Positions 32,305-40,802 of a DNA stretch of 64,000 nt are shown piece by piece. This DNA is from Arthrobacter sp. Leaf69 (lineage in GTDB: Bacteria; Actinomycetota; Actinomycetes; Actinomycetales; Micrococcaceae): NCBI RefSeq assembly GCF_001422645.1, contig NZ_LMLR01000012.1, positions 390-64,389 of the forward strand. The letters run 5' to 3'. How positions within the stretch are numbered: the first letter of the stretch is position 1; every line of letters begins with the position of its first letter. The position numbers and the translations under genes are program-made. The notes beneath the pieces are model-generated. The model was given only the letters and a program-made list of their open reading frames with translations. It did no database searches and was not told the DNA's origin.

Positions 32305-33648
32305 CTACTTGAAGAGGGCGTTGACCTGGTTGTTGGCTTCCGTGAGCGAGCTGGCCGGCTTCTTGCCGGACACAACGGCGTCCATGGCGGGCTCCATGAT
32401 GCCCTTGACCTTCGCGGTGTTGTCCGTGATGGGATACAGGAACGTGGTGTTGTCCTTGACGTGGCCGGTGAACGCTGAGACATCCACGCCCTTTGCCTTG
32501 AAGGCCTCCGCGGCCTTGTCGGACGAGGACTTCAGCGCGGGGAAGACGACCGCCTTGGAGGCCACGACGTCCTGGCACTCGGCAGAGGCGAGGTACTCCA
32601 CCCACTTGATGGCGGCGTCCTTCTTCTTGGTTCCGGCCCAGATTGAGTCGGCCAGGCCGTTGAACATGGAGGCCCGCTTGCCTTCCGGGCCCACCGGGGT
32701 GGGGGCGATGCCCACGTCGAGGCCCTTGTAGCTGGTGTACTGGCCGGTCATCCACGAGCCGTGGGCGTTGATGGCGGACTTGCCCGCTGCGAAGGTGTCC
32801 GCCATGCTGGCGCCCACGGTGGTCTCGAGCTTGGGCATGTAGCCCTTCTCGACCATCTGCGCGAACCAGTCCATGCTCTCCTGGAACCTGGGGTCGTCGT
32901 AGTTGTAGTGCGTGCCCCACGGGTTCTTGTCCGTGTGGGACCATCCGGTGGTGTTGGTGAGGTAGCTCCACTCCGTCTGGCCCGAGGAGTCGCCGCCGCC
33001 GTTGAGACCCAGGCCGTAGACGGCAACGTTGTTCTTGTCGAAGCCGGGCTCGTCCCCGCGCTTGCCGTTTTTGTCGACCGTCAGGTGGGCGATCGCCTTC
33101 TCGTAGCTGCCGCCGTCCTGCGGGTTCCAGTCCAGCTTGGCCATCTGCTCGGCCGTGAGGCCCGCGGAGTCGGTCATGGCCTTGTTGTAGAACAGCCCGA
33201 TGGTGTCCCAGTCCTTCGGCAGGCCGTAGCGCTTGCCGTCCTGGCCGACCCACAGGTCGGCCAGGCCTTCGTTGTAGGCGGCCAGGTCCACATTGTCCTT
33301 CTCGACGGCGTCGTCAATGGCCAGCAGCTGCTTGTTCTCTGCGAGCTCGCCGTAGCGTCCGAGGTGGTTGGTGAAGACGTCCGGGGCGGTGCCGCCGACA
33401 AAGCCGTTGGTGAGAGTGCTCCAGTAGTCTTCCCACCCGCGCTGGGTGATTTTGACCGTGATGTCGGCGTTGGCCTTTTGGAAGTCGGTGGCGCACTGCT
33501 GGTAGGCGGGAAGCTGGTTGGCGTCCCAGAGCCAGTAGTTGATCTCGCCCTTGGCTGACTCTGCGGAGGAGGCGGAACCGCCGCCACAGGCGGACAGGGA
33601 GATGGCGATGGCTGCGGCGGCAGCGACGGCGCCGAGGGATTTTTTCAT
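32305..33648 (-). CDS. ABC transporter substrate-binding lipoprotein (alpha-galactoside)
   Basis: A 447-aa family-1 solute-binding protein. Signal peptide with lipobox LSAC (Cys ~21), a Gly/Ser linker, then INYWLWDANQLPAYQQC and DITVKITQRGWEDYW, typical of oligosaccharide-binding proteins. It is the third gene of the importer operon after the two permeases. The alpha-galactosidase gene downstream suggests raffinose-family sugars or melibiose as ligands. Near the C-terminus, NNQVNALFK is the usual last helix. Confidence 0.9.
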   Translation of the reverse strand: MKKSLGAVAAAAAIAISLSACGGGSASSAESAKGEINYWLWDANQLPAYQQCATDFQKANADITVKITQRGWEDYWSTLTNGFVGGTAPDVFTNHLGRYGELAENKQLLAIDDAVEKDNVDLAAYNEGLADLWVGQDGKRYGLPKDWDTIGLFYNKAMTDSAGLTAEQMAKLDWNPQDGGSYEKAIAHLTVDKNGKRGDEPGFDKNNVAVYGLGLNGGGDSSGQTEWSYLTNTTGWSHTDKNPWGTHYNYDDPRFQESMDWFAQMVEKGYMPKLETTVGASMADTFAAGKSAINAHGSWMTGQYTSYKGLDVGIAPTPVGPEGKRASMFNGLADSIWAGTKKKDAAIKWVEYLASAECQDVVASKAVVFPALKSSSDKAAEAFKAKGVDVSAFTGHVKDNTTFLYPITDNTAKVKGIMEPAMDAVVSGKKPASSLTEANNQVNALFK

Positions 33649-33699
33649 GGTTCTACTTTCCGTTCGGGTATGGGGAGGAGCGGGAGGGAGTGGGGGTGG

Positions 33700-34626
33700 C
33701 TATTTGATGCCGGAGAAGCCGATGGAGTTGACGATCTTCTTGCCGAAGGCGGCGAAGAGGATGAGGACGGGCAGTGCCGAGACCAGGGTTGCGGCCATGA
33801 GGCCGGACCAGTCCGGGGCGCCCTGCGGGGACTGCGATTTGAAGACGCCGAGGCCCACTTGCAGGACGCGGACGTCCTCCTGGGATCCGACGAGCAGCGG
33901 CCAGAAATATTCGTTCCACTGGCCGATGAAGGTGAGCAGGGCCAGGGTGGCGATGGGCGCTGCGGCGTTGGGGAGGACGATCTGGAAGAAGATGCGCAGG
34001 TGCTTGGCGCCGTCGAGCATGGCGGCCTCTTCGACCTCGCGGGACATGTTCAGGAAGAACTGGCGCAGGAAGAAGATGGCGAACGGCGTCATAAAGACGT
34101 ATGGCAGCACCATGCCGAGCATCGTGTTGAGCAGGTCCAGGTTCTTGATCAGCAGGAAGTTGGGCAGGGCCGTGAAGATCGGCGGGACCAGCATGGTGCC
34201 CAGGAACAGGCTGAAGACAAAGTTCCGGCCCCTCCAGCGCAGCCGGGCGAAGGCGTAGGCAGCCAGCGCGCTGAAGAACACGGCCCCCGCGGTGGTGATG
34301 GAGGAGAAGATGAGGGAGTTCCGCAGGTAGAGCCAGAAGTCGATCGCGGCCCCCGAACCGCCTTCGGCGATGGCGTCCTCCGGGCTCTGCAGCCCGAACA
34401 CCCGCAGGAAGGCGCCGAAGGTGAAGTCTGCGGGCAGCAGGCTGGCTGATTGGGATGCCAGGGACCCGTTGGTGGACAGTGCCGTGCGCAGCACCCAGAG
34501 GAACGGGAGGACGGAGACCGCGATGGCCAGGACCAGGAGGGCCCATGCACCCGCGCGGCGGGGGTTGAACGGACGACGGCGGCGGGCTGGGGCCGGCAGC
34601 GGTGCGCGGCTGGTGGTGGTGGTCAT
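33700..34626 (-). CDS. Carbohydrate ABC transporter permease (MalG type)
   Basis: A 308-aa permease, six predicted helices, EAA loop MSREVEEAAMLDGAKHLRIF around residues 195-215, and an Arg/Pro-rich N-terminal tail before the first helix. It lies 51 bp upstream of the binding-protein gene and 10 bp downstream of the other permease gene. No ATPase is encoded in the operon; a shared sugar ATPase is expected elsewhere. Confidence 0.9.
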   Translation of the reverse strand: MTTTTSRAPLPAPARRRRPFNPRRAGAWALLVLAIAVSVLPFLWVLRTALSTNGSLASQSASLLPADFTFGAFLRVFGLQSPEDAIAEGGSGAAIDFWLYLRNSLIFSSITTAGAVFFSALAAYAFARLRWRGRNFVFSLFLGTMLVPPIFTALPNFLLIKNLDLLNTMLGMVLPYVFMTPFAIFFLRQFFLNMSREVEEAAMLDGAKHLRIFFQIVLPNAAAPIATLALLTFIGQWNEYFWPLLVGSQEDVRVLQVGLGVFKSQSPQGAPDWSGLMAATLVSALPVLILFAAFGKKIVNSIGFSGIK

Positions 34627-34636
34627 GCGGGACTCC

Positions 34637-35596
34637 TTAGTCCAGGTCCGACTCGTTGCCCTTGAGGAACTTCATCTGGATGAAGGCCACGAGGGCGAGG
34701 ATGAGGAAGAGAATGACGGCGATGGCGGATCCGTACCCGAAGTCCGACTCGGTGAAGGCGCGCTGGTAGATGTAGTACTGGATGACGCGGGTGGCGTTGA
34801 CCGGTCCGCCCTGGGTGGTGACGGCAACGGTGTCGAAGACCTGGAAGGAGCCGATCACTGTCACCACGAGGACCAGCACCAGGACGGGGCGCAGGAGCGG
34901 GATGGTGATCTTGCGGAAGGTCTGGAACGCTGAGGCGCCGTCCAGCTTGGCCACTTCGTAGAGGTGGCCCGGAATGGCCTGCAGGCCGGCGAAGATCAGC
35001 AGCGCGGTGTAGCCCATGTGGCGCCACGTGTTAATCAGGGCCTGGGTGGGGATGGCCCACTCCTCGCTGCCGAAGAACGCGACCCGGGGCAGACCGGCCC
35101 ACTCGATGAACTGGTTGACCACACCGATCTGGTAGTCGAGCATCCAGAACCAGAGCAGGGCCGCGATGACGTTCGACATCAGGTAGGGCAGGAGCAGTGC
35201 GCCGCGGATGAGCGTGGATTTCGCGACCCGGTGCATCAGGAGGGCGAGGCCCAGGGCGAGTGCCGTCTGGAGGGCGATGTTGATGAGGACGTACTGGCCC
35301 GTGACGGCCAGGGAGTTCCAGAAGAGCGGATCCTGGGCGATCGCCGTGTAGTTGTCCAGGCCCACCCATTCCGGATCGCCGAGGATGTTGTACTCCGTGA
35401 AGCTCAGATACACGCCGCGGATGGTCGGAACGACGTAGAAAAAGATGAATCCGATCATGGCCGGGGCGATGAACAGCAGGGCAATCCTGAGGTCACCGAG
35501 GCGGCGTCCGCGGCCGGCCCGGAGGAGGGTTTTCCCGCGGTGCTGGGGCTTGGATCCGCCAGCCACGGGATCCGGAAGTTTGGTGATGGTAGTCAT
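34637..35596 (-). CDS. Carbohydrate ABC transporter permease (MalF type)
   Basis: A 319-aa permease, first gene of the alpha-galactoside operon. It has a ~35-residue soluble N-terminus, six predicted helices and an EAA loop with LYEVAKLDGASAFQTFRKI near residues 212-232. The operator/promoter for the whole operon lies 46-75 bp upstream, overlapping the LacI-family gene control region. Confidence 0.9.
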   Translation of the reverse strand: MTTITKLPDPVAGGSKPQHRGKTLLRAGRGRRLGDLRIALLFIAPAMIGFIFFYVVPTIRGVYLSFTEYNILGDPEWVGLDNYTAIAQDPLFWNSLAVTGQYVLINIALQTALALGLALLMHRVAKSTLIRGALLLPYLMSNVIAALLWFWMLDYQIGVVNQFIEWAGLPRVAFFGSEEWAIPTQALINTWRHMGYTALLIFAGLQAIPGHLYEVAKLDGASAFQTFRKITIPLLRPVLVLVLVVTVIGSFQVFDTVAVTTQGGPVNATRVIQYYIYQRAFTESDFGYGSAIAVILFLILALVAFIQMKFLKGNESDLD

Positions 35597-35641
35597 CGTT
35601 GACTCTTCCTGGTGGTGTGATGTGGGTAACAGCTGGACACG

Positions 35642-35670
35642 AATCTACACGAGTAGATCAGAGCTTGCAA
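35642..35670 (-). promoter_or_regulatory. Promoter and LacI-type operator 1 of the alpha-galactoside operon
   Basis: On the minus strand: -35 TTGCAA (35670-35665), a 17-bp spacer and -10 TAGATT (35647-35642). The palindrome ATCTACACGAGTAGAT (35643-35658; 6-bp perfect arms) covers the -10 box, so a bound LacI dimer would block RNA polymerase. Confidence 0.6.
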
Positions 35671-35718
35671 GAAAAAATTCCCGCCGTTCAGGCGATAATC
35701 TCGTACCAGCCGGTAACC

Positions 35719-35748
35719 GTTGACTCGAGTAGATTGCCGTGGGACACT
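35719..35748 (+). promoter_or_regulatory. LacI-type operator 2 over the regulator promoter
   Basis: GTTGACTCGAGTAGAT (35719-35734) shares the right half CGAGTAGAT with operator 1 and contains the probable -35 TTGACT (35720-35725) of the lacI-type gene; GACACT at 35743-35748, 17 bp on, is the likely -10. A third partial site, TCTCGAGA, is at 35763-35770. Spacing of sites 1 and 2 is 76 bp, compatible with looping. Confidence 0.5.
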
Positions 35749-35794
35749 GTCTGAAATGTTCATCTCGAGAGGCGCCCCGTGAGCGATCGGCCCT

Positions 35795-36856
35795 GTGGCT
35801 AGCATGGAAGCCATGACGACTTCGGCAGTGCACACCCCCCGCGGCCCGGTGACCCGCAAGGACGTCGCCCGCTACGCCGGGGTGAGCACCGCCGTCGTGA
35901 GCTATGTGGTCAACGGCGGCCCGAAGAAGGTGGCCCCGGCCACGGAGGCGAAGGTCCAGGACGCCATCCGCATCCTGGGCTACCGGCCCAACGCCGCCGC
36001 CCGCGCCCTGAAGCTGGGCTCCAGCGAGACCATCGGCCTGATCATCCCTGACAACACCAACCCGTTCTTCTCGCTGCTGGCCCACGCCGTCGAGGACGCC
36101 GCGGCAGAGCTCGGCTACGCCCTGCTGCTGACCAACTCCGACGGCAACCTCACCAAGGAGCGCCGGAACATCCGCAACCTCGCCTCGCGCCAGGTGGACG
36201 GGGTGGTTCTCGCCAGCGTGCTGTTTGAACCCGACCTCGCGGCCCTCGAATCGGCCGAGATCCCCGCGGTGCTCCTGAACCATGGCGGCAAGTCACCCGG
36301 CTTCAACAGTGTGGGCGTGGACCTGGCGGCCGGGGCACGGATGGCGGTGGACCACCTTATCGGGCACGGGCACACCAACATCGCCCTCGCCATGGGCACC
36401 AACACCGGCCACGACTACGACCTGCGTGAAGAGGGCTGGCTGCAGGCGCTCGCAGCGGCCGGGTTGCCGGAGGGACCCATTGTCCGTGGACCGTTCAGCC
36501 GGGAGGGCGGGTACGCCGTCGGGCGCAGGCTGCTTGCCTCTGCGGACCGGCCCACGGCCGTCTTCGCAAGTTCGGACATGCAGGCGATCGGCATCCTTCG
36601 CGCCATCCACGAAGCCGGGCTGAATGTGCCGGGCGATATCGCCCTGACCTCCTTCGACGGTGCCGCCGAGGCCGAATACAGCTGGCCCGCCCTGACGACG
36701 GTGGAACAGCCCGTCCGGGTGATGGCGGAAGCCGCCGTCGGTGCCCTCCTCGGAGCACGCCGCGGCGAGCCGGCGGCGCACCGCACCTTCCCCACCGAAC
36801 TGCGGGTCCGGCAGTCCTGCGGCTGCCCGGCCCAGGCCTCATCGGCTACTCCCTAA
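35795..36856 (+). CDS. LacI-family transcriptional regulator of alpha-galactoside uptake
   Basis: A 353-aa LacI regulator. The N-terminal HTH (VTRKDVARYAGVSTAVVSYVV) is followed by the hinge helix YRPNAAARALK, then a periplasmic-binding-like ligand domain (TIGLIIPDNTNPFFSLLAHA; ASSDMQAIGILRAI). GTG 35795 is listed as the start; in-frame ATGs at 35804 and 35813 are equally possible, since no ribosome binding site is well placed. It is divergent from the importer/alpha-galactosidase operon, with two matching palindromes between them. The C-terminus has the Cys pair SCGCPAQ common in actinobacterial LacI proteins. Confidence 0.88.
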   Translation: MASMEAMTTSAVHTPRGPVTRKDVARYAGVSTAVVSYVVNGGPKKVAPATEAKVQDAIRILGYRPNAAARALKLGSSETIGLIIPDNTNPFFSLLAHAVEDAAAELGYALLLTNSDGNLTKERRNIRNLASRQVDGVVLASVLFEPDLAALESAEIPAVLLNHGGKSPGFNSVGVDLAAGARMAVDHLIGHGHTNIALAMGTNTGHDYDLREEGWLQALAAAGLPEGPIVRGPFSREGGYAVGRRLLASADRPTAVFASSDMQAIGILRAIHEAGLNVPGDIALTSFDGAAEAEYSWPALTTVEQPVRVMAEAAVGALLGARRGEPAAHRTFPTELRVRQSCGCPAQASSATP

Positions 36857-36884
36857 CGGCCCTTTTGAGGGGTCTCAAGGGCCG
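36857..36884 (+). terminator. Terminator-like hairpin after the LacI-type gene
   Basis: CGGCCCTT (36857-36864) pairs with AAGGGCCG (36877-36884), with a secondary TTGAG/CTCAA pairing inside. It begins right after the stop codon and directly precedes the tandem repeat array. Confidence 0.5.
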
Positions 36885-36887
36885 CTT

Positions 36888-37049
36888 GGGCCCACGCCGG
36901 CAGGGTTCCCTGGCCGAGCTTGCGAGGCGAGGGGGCCGTTGGGGCCCACGCCGGCAGGGTTCCCTGGCCGAGCTTGCGAGGCGAGGGGGCCGGTGGGGCC
37001 CACGCCGGCAGGGTTCCCTGGCCGAGCTTGCGAGGCGAGGGGGCCGGTG
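36888..37049. repeat. Three tandem 54-bp repeats between convergent genes
   Basis: Copies at 36888-36941, 36942-36995 and 36996-37049 are identical except one base (T at 36939, G at 36993 and 37047). Each unit begins GGGCCCACGCCGGCAGGG and carries GCCGAGCTTGCGAGGCGA. The period is a multiple of three, so all frames stay open across the array; none of the resulting peptides resembles a protein. It lies between the LacI-type gene and galK, ending 14 bp before the galK stop codon. Confidence 0.9.
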
Positions 37050-37063
37050 GGGAGCACTCGACG

Positions 37064-38245
37064 TCAGGACAGGCGCTCCGCTCCGGCGGCCGGCGTGACC
37101 GTGAAGATGTCCGGCGCGGTGAAGCCAGCGTCCGCGAAGGCACGCACGACGGCGCCGCGGACCTGCTGCTCGTCCTGCACCGGGGTGAGGGCGATCGCTG
37201 AGCCGCCGAAGCCGCCGCCGGTCATGCGGGCCCCGATGGCGCCGTGGCTTCGGGCCGTGTCCACGGCAAGGTCCAGTTCCGGGCAGGAGATCTCGAAGTC
37301 GTCCCGCATGGAGGCATGGCTGGCATCAAGGAGGGGTCCGATCCGGGCCGGGCCCTGGGACCGGAGGGTGTCCACGGCCTGCAGCACGCGGTCGTTTTCG
37401 GTGACGATGTGCCGGACCCGCCGGAACGTCACCGGATCCAGCAGGCCGCCGGCCTCCTCCAGGTCCGCGACGGCGACATCCCGCAGGGTTTTGACGCCCA
37501 GGACCTCGGCGCCGAGCTCGCAGGACGCCCGGCGGGACGCGTAACCGCCGTCGGCGTGGGAATGCGCCACCTTCGTGTCGATCACCAGCAGGACCAGCCC
37601 GGCATCCTGCGCCTGGAACGGGACGAGCTCCACGGACTGGTCCCGGCAGTCAAGGAAGACGGCGTGCCCGCTGGCGCCGCGCAGCGACGCCGACTGGTCC
37701 ATGATGCCGGTGGGCGCGCCGACGAAGGCGTTTTCGGCATGGTGGGTGAGTGTGACCATTTCCTCGGCGGTGAGTCCGGCGCCAAGCAAATCATTCAGGG
37801 CAGTGACGACGGCGCATTCGATCGCGTGCGAGGAGGAAAGCCCGGCACCGAGAGGGACGTCGGAGTCGAGGAGAAGATCAAACCCCGGGACGTCGAGGCC
37901 GCGCTGCTGCAAGGCCCAGACCACTCCCAGCGGGTACTTGGCCCAGCCTTTGACGGCGCCCGGCGCCAGGGCGGCGAGGTCGGCGTCGACGAGCCCCTGG
38001 TCGCCGAACGTGGACAGCAGCCGGACTCGACTGTCCTTACGGAGGGAGCCCTCCCGGAGCCGGACGGCGGTCCTGGCCCGCTTGTCGATTGCGAAGGGCA
38101 GGACGAAGCCCTCGTTGTAGTCGGTGTGCTCGCCGATCAGATTGACCCGGCCCGGAGCGGCCCACACGCCCTGCGGGGCGGCGCCGAACGTGGCCTCGAA
38201 CCGGTCCGCCAGGGCGCTGGCGTCGATGCGTGTGGTGGTGTTCAT
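37064..38245 (-). CDS. galK: Galactokinase
   Basis: A 393-aa GHMP kinase. The galactokinase signature GRVNLIGEHTDYNEGFVLP is at residues ~32-50, the ATP-binding LGAGLSSSHAIE near 135, and the C-terminal GGGFGGSAIAL motif. It phosphorylates galactose at C1, the first Leloir step. Its start overlaps the galT stop by 4 bp (ATGA), so the two are cotranslated in the order galT-galK. Galactose released by the alpha-galactosidase encoded nearby would feed it. Confidence 0.95.
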   Translation of the reverse strand: MNTTTRIDASALADRFEATFGAAPQGVWAAPGRVNLIGEHTDYNEGFVLPFAIDKRARTAVRLREGSLRKDSRVRLLSTFGDQGLVDADLAALAPGAVKGWAKYPLGVVWALQQRGLDVPGFDLLLDSDVPLGAGLSSSHAIECAVVTALNDLLGAGLTAEEMVTLTHHAENAFVGAPTGIMDQSASLRGASGHAVFLDCRDQSVELVPFQAQDAGLVLLVIDTKVAHSHADGGYASRRASCELGAEVLGVKTLRDVAVADLEEAGGLLDPVTFRRVRHIVTENDRVLQAVDTLRSQGPARIGPLLDASHASMRDDFEISCPELDLAVDTARSHGAIGARMTGGGFGGSAIALTPVQDEQQVRGAVVRAFADAGFTAPDIFTVTPAAGAERLS

Positions 38246-39381
38246 GCGGGGGCGCCTTCCGGGGTCAGGGTGGTGCGGCTTGCGGCGCTGGCCACTTCCC
38301 GCAGCCGGGCGGCGACGGATTCGGGCGTGGTGTCGTTGATAAAGGCTCCCATGGCGGCTTCGGAGCCGGCCAGGTACTTGAGCTTGTCCGCGGCGCGGCG
38401 GGGTGAGGTCAGCTGCAGGTGGAGGTGGCCGTCCCGGCGCAGGGCCGGCTCCAGCGGAGCCTGATGCCAGGCCGCGATGTAGGGGGTGTGCGTCGGGTAC
38501 AGGGCGTCGAAGCGCTTCAGGAGTTCGGGGTAGAGCTCCGCCAGCTCGTCGCGTTCGGCCCCGTTCAGGGCGGCGAGGTCGGGGACCTGGCGGTGCGGGA
38601 CGAGGTGGACTTCCAGGGGCCAGCGGGCCGCGAAGGGGACGTAGGCGCTGAAGAGTTCGCCTTCGAGCACCATGCGGCTGCCGTCGTGGCGTTCCGCCCG
38701 GAGCAGGGAGGACGTGAGCGTCGCCCCGCCGTCGGACGCGGCGGAGTAAGCGCCCGCTGCGGCCGCCAGCACCGCGGCGCGGGGCGTGACGTAGGGGTAC
38801 GCGTAGATCTGCCCGTGCGGGTGATGCAGGGTGACGCCGATGTCGGCGCCCCGGTTTTCGAACGGGAAGACCTGCTGGATGCCGGGCAGTGCGCTGAGCG
38901 CTTCCGTGCGGTGGGCCCAGGCGTCGATCACCGTCCGGGTGCGGCGCCAGCCCAGCCCGGCGAAGGATCCGGTGTGCTGCGGGGTGAAGGCCACCACCTC
39001 GCAGCGGCCGACGGCGGGCGCGGTGGTCCCCCAGCCGGGCGCCGGCGGGACGTCGTGCGTGGCCGGCCCAAGGGAGGGGAAGCGGTTCTCAAAGACGGCG
39101 ACGTCGTAGTCCGGCGCCGGGATCTCGGTCTGGTTGGCCGGCGTCGTCGGGCAGATGGGGCACTGGTCCGCCGGCGGCAGGTGCGTGCGGGACTGCCGGT
39201 GTGCGGCGACGGCGACCCATTCCCCGCTGAGGGCATCGAAGCGCAGCTGGCCCGGTTCGGGGCGGGCGGGCAGCTCGCGGTGGTCCATGAGGGAGGCGGC
39301 GGGCCGCTCCGCAGACCCGGCGTCGTCAAAATAGAGGATTTCGCGGCCGTCGGCCAGGCGGGTCATGGTGGTTCGCGTCAT
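38242..39381 (-). CDS. galT: Galactose-1-phosphate uridylyltransferase
   Basis: A 379-aa GalT of the HIT superfamily. It has the nucleophile motif HPHGQ (in TLHHPHGQIYAYPY) and CPICPTT (zinc-type Cys pair), FENRFPSL and the C-terminal HLHLQLTSP block. It swaps UMP between UDP-glucose and galactose-1-phosphate. ATG 39381 is preferred; ATG 39366 (MTRLADGRE) and an extension to 39417 are alternatives, as no strong ribosome binding site is visible. First gene of galTK; no galE is in the window. Confidence 0.93.
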   Translation of the reverse strand: MTRTTMTRLADGREILYFDDAGSAERPAASLMDHRELPARPEPGQLRFDALSGEWVAVAAHRQSRTHLPPADQCPICPTTPANQTEIPAPDYDVAVFENRFPSLGPATHDVPPAPGWGTTAPAVGRCEVVAFTPQHTGSFAGLGWRRTRTVIDAWAHRTEALSALPGIQQVFPFENRGADIGVTLHHPHGQIYAYPYVTPRAAVLAAAAGAYSAASDGGATLTSSLLRAERHDGSRMVLEGELFSAYVPFAARWPLEVHLVPHRQVPDLAALNGAERDELAELYPELLKRFDALYPTHTPYIAAWHQAPLEPALRRDGHLHLQLTSPRRAADKLKYLAGSEAAMGAFINDTTPESVAARLREVASAASRTTLTPEGAPA

Positions 39382-39548
39382 GGCTTCAGTTGTACACGAC
39401 AAAACATTTTCAAACAATAGAGCACAAAATGAAGCAGAAAGTGTGTGCTTTTGACGGGTACGGACACTAGGATGTGTAGGTGGAAGCCCGGGCAGTCGTT
39501 GCTTACCGCTCCCCCGAATCCCCGCCGGAACCCCACAAAGGACTCAGA
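39382..39548. promoter_or_regulatory. AT-rich divergent control region of galTK and the DeoR-type gene
   Basis: The 167 bp between galT and the DeoR-type gene contain an AT-rich core (39400-39455) unlike the surrounding DNA. On the minus strand three TTTTGT-type elements are arrayed (TTTTGTGCT, TTGTTTGAAA, TTTTGTCGT), a direct-repeat pattern typical of DeoR operators. A TAGGAT box (39468-39473) could serve the regulator gene. No single operator can be fixed by eye. Confidence 0.4.
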
Positions 39549-40367
39549 ATGCTCGCCGCAGCACGCCACTCCGCCATCATCGCGGAGGTCCAGCGCGAGC
39601 GGATCGTCCGCGTCGCGGACCTCGCCCGGATGCTGGGCGTGTCCCTCATGACCGTCCGCCGGGACATCGAGGCACTGGACGCGGCCGGCGCCGTGGAAAA
39701 AATCCATGGCGGGGCCAAGCTGCCCGGCGCAGTGAGCACCCACGAGCCCGGCTTCGAGCTGAAAGTGACGCAGCTGCAGGACGAGAAGATGGCGATCGCG
39801 CACGAGGCCGCGGCCCAGGTGCGCGAAGGCATGGCGGTCGGGCTCAGCGCAGGCACCACCACCTGGGCGCTGGCGCAGCTGCTCTCCGCCGGGCCCCGGA
39901 TCACCGTGGTGACCAACTCGGTGCGCGTGGCCGACGTCTTCCACCAGAGCCACTCCCCGTCCACCGTGATCTTGACCGGCGGCGAGCGCACGCCCTCCGA
40001 TGCGCTGGTGGGGCCGCTGGCGACGTCGGCCCTCAAGCAGCTGCACCTGGACGTGTTGTTCCTGGGCGTCCACGGCGTGGATGCTGACGCGGGTTTTACG
40101 ACGCCGAACGTACTGGAAGCCGAGACGGACCGCGCCTTCGTGGCCGCGGCACGCCGGGTGGTGGTGCTGGCCGACCACACGAAGTGGGGCACCTTCGGCA
40201 TCAGCACCATCGCCGGCCTGGAGGAAGCAGACGAGCTCATCAGCGACGAAGGACTGCCCGGGGAGGCCCGGCGGATCCTGGGCGAGCGCGTGGGCCGGTT
40301 GCGGCTGGCACCCGGTGGCGGCGGACCGGCCCCAGGCGGCGAACCGGCCAATATCGTGCAACGCTAG
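39549..40367 (+). CDS. DeoR/GlpR-family transcriptional regulator (probable galactose regulator)
   Basis: A 272-aa DeoR-type protein: the DeoR HTH near residues 8-57 (VADLARMLGVSLMTVRRDIE), EKIHGGAKLP, then a ribose-isomerase-like sensor domain with SAGTTTWALA and the LGVHGVDADAGFTT loop that binds sugar phosphates. AAAGGA 7 nt upstream of ATG 39549 selects this start; an in-frame GTG at 39480, just after a TAGGAT box, could give a longer leaderless form. Divergent to galTK, so control by galactose-1-phosphate or a related metabolite is inferred. Confidence 0.85.
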   Translation: MLAAARHSAIIAEVQRERIVRVADLARMLGVSLMTVRRDIEALDAAGAVEKIHGGAKLPGAVSTHEPGFELKVTQLQDEKMAIAHEAAAQVREGMAVGLSAGTTTWALAQLLSAGPRITVVTNSVRVADVFHQSHSPSTVILTGGERTPSDALVGPLATSALKQLHLDVLFLGVHGVDADAGFTTPNVLEAETDRAFVAAARRVVVLADHTKWGTFGISTIAGLEEADELISDEGLPGEARRILGERVGRLRLAPGGGGPAPGGEPANIVQR

Positions 40368-40371
40368 TTCC

Positions 40372-40794
40372 ATGGATCTGGAGGTGTCACCCGCGCTCAC
40401 GATTCCCGCATCAGAGCTCGGCTGGCGGTTCTCGCGGTCGTCCGGGCCCGGCGGCCAACACGTCAACACCTCGGACAGCCGCGTCGAACTCTCGTGGAAC
40501 ATTGTCGCCTCAGCGGCGCTTTCGGAAGAGCAGCGGCTGCGGCTGGCCACACGGCTCGGACGGCGCCTCGTCGCCGGGGTGATCACAGTGACCGCGTCCG
40601 AGCGGCGCTCCCAGCTGCGCAACCGTGAGATCGCCCTGGCCAAGCTCGCCGGCCTTGTGACAGAGGGCCTCGCCCCCGAGACTGCCAGCCGCCGGCCGAC
40701 CAAGCCCACCCGGGGCTCGAAGCAGCGCCGCCTCGCGGCCAAGGGACAGCGGGCGGCGACGAAACTGCAGCGCAAGCGGCCGTCCGCCGAGTAG
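40372..40794 (+). CDS. arfB: ArfB-type peptidyl-tRNA hydrolase (ribosome rescue)
   Basis: A 140-aa class-I release-factor-like protein with SSGPGGQHVNTSDSRVEL, including the catalytic GGQ (residues ~27-29), and a long Lys/Arg-rich C-terminal tail (RGSKQRRLAAKGQRAATKL) that inserts into the mRNA channel of stalled ribosomes. It hydrolyses peptidyl-tRNA on non-stop complexes. It begins 4 bp after the DeoR-type gene and may be cotranscribed with it. Confidence 0.92.
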   Translation: MDLEVSPALTIPASELGWRFSRSSGPGGQHVNTSDSRVELSWNIVASAALSEEQRLRLATRLGRRLVAGVITVTASERRSQLRNREIALAKLAGLVTEGLAPETASRRPTKPTRGSKQRRLAAKGQRAATKLQRKRPSAE

Positions 40795-40802
40795 CCCCGC
40801 GG

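Noticed and set aside
30866-33253. A 795-codon open frame on the minus strand
   Set aside because: It is a frame shadow across the end of the binding-protein gene and the start of the alpha-galactosidase gene; its peptide is Arg/Gly/Pro-rich low complexity.
36888-37049. Tandem repeats considered as a CRISPR array
   Set aside because: The units are directly adjacent with no unique spacers, and no cas gene is present.
36865-37098. Repetitive peptides in several frames over the 54-bp repeats
   Set aside because: The period is a multiple of three so all frames stay open by construction; no start with ribosome binding site and no family resemblance.
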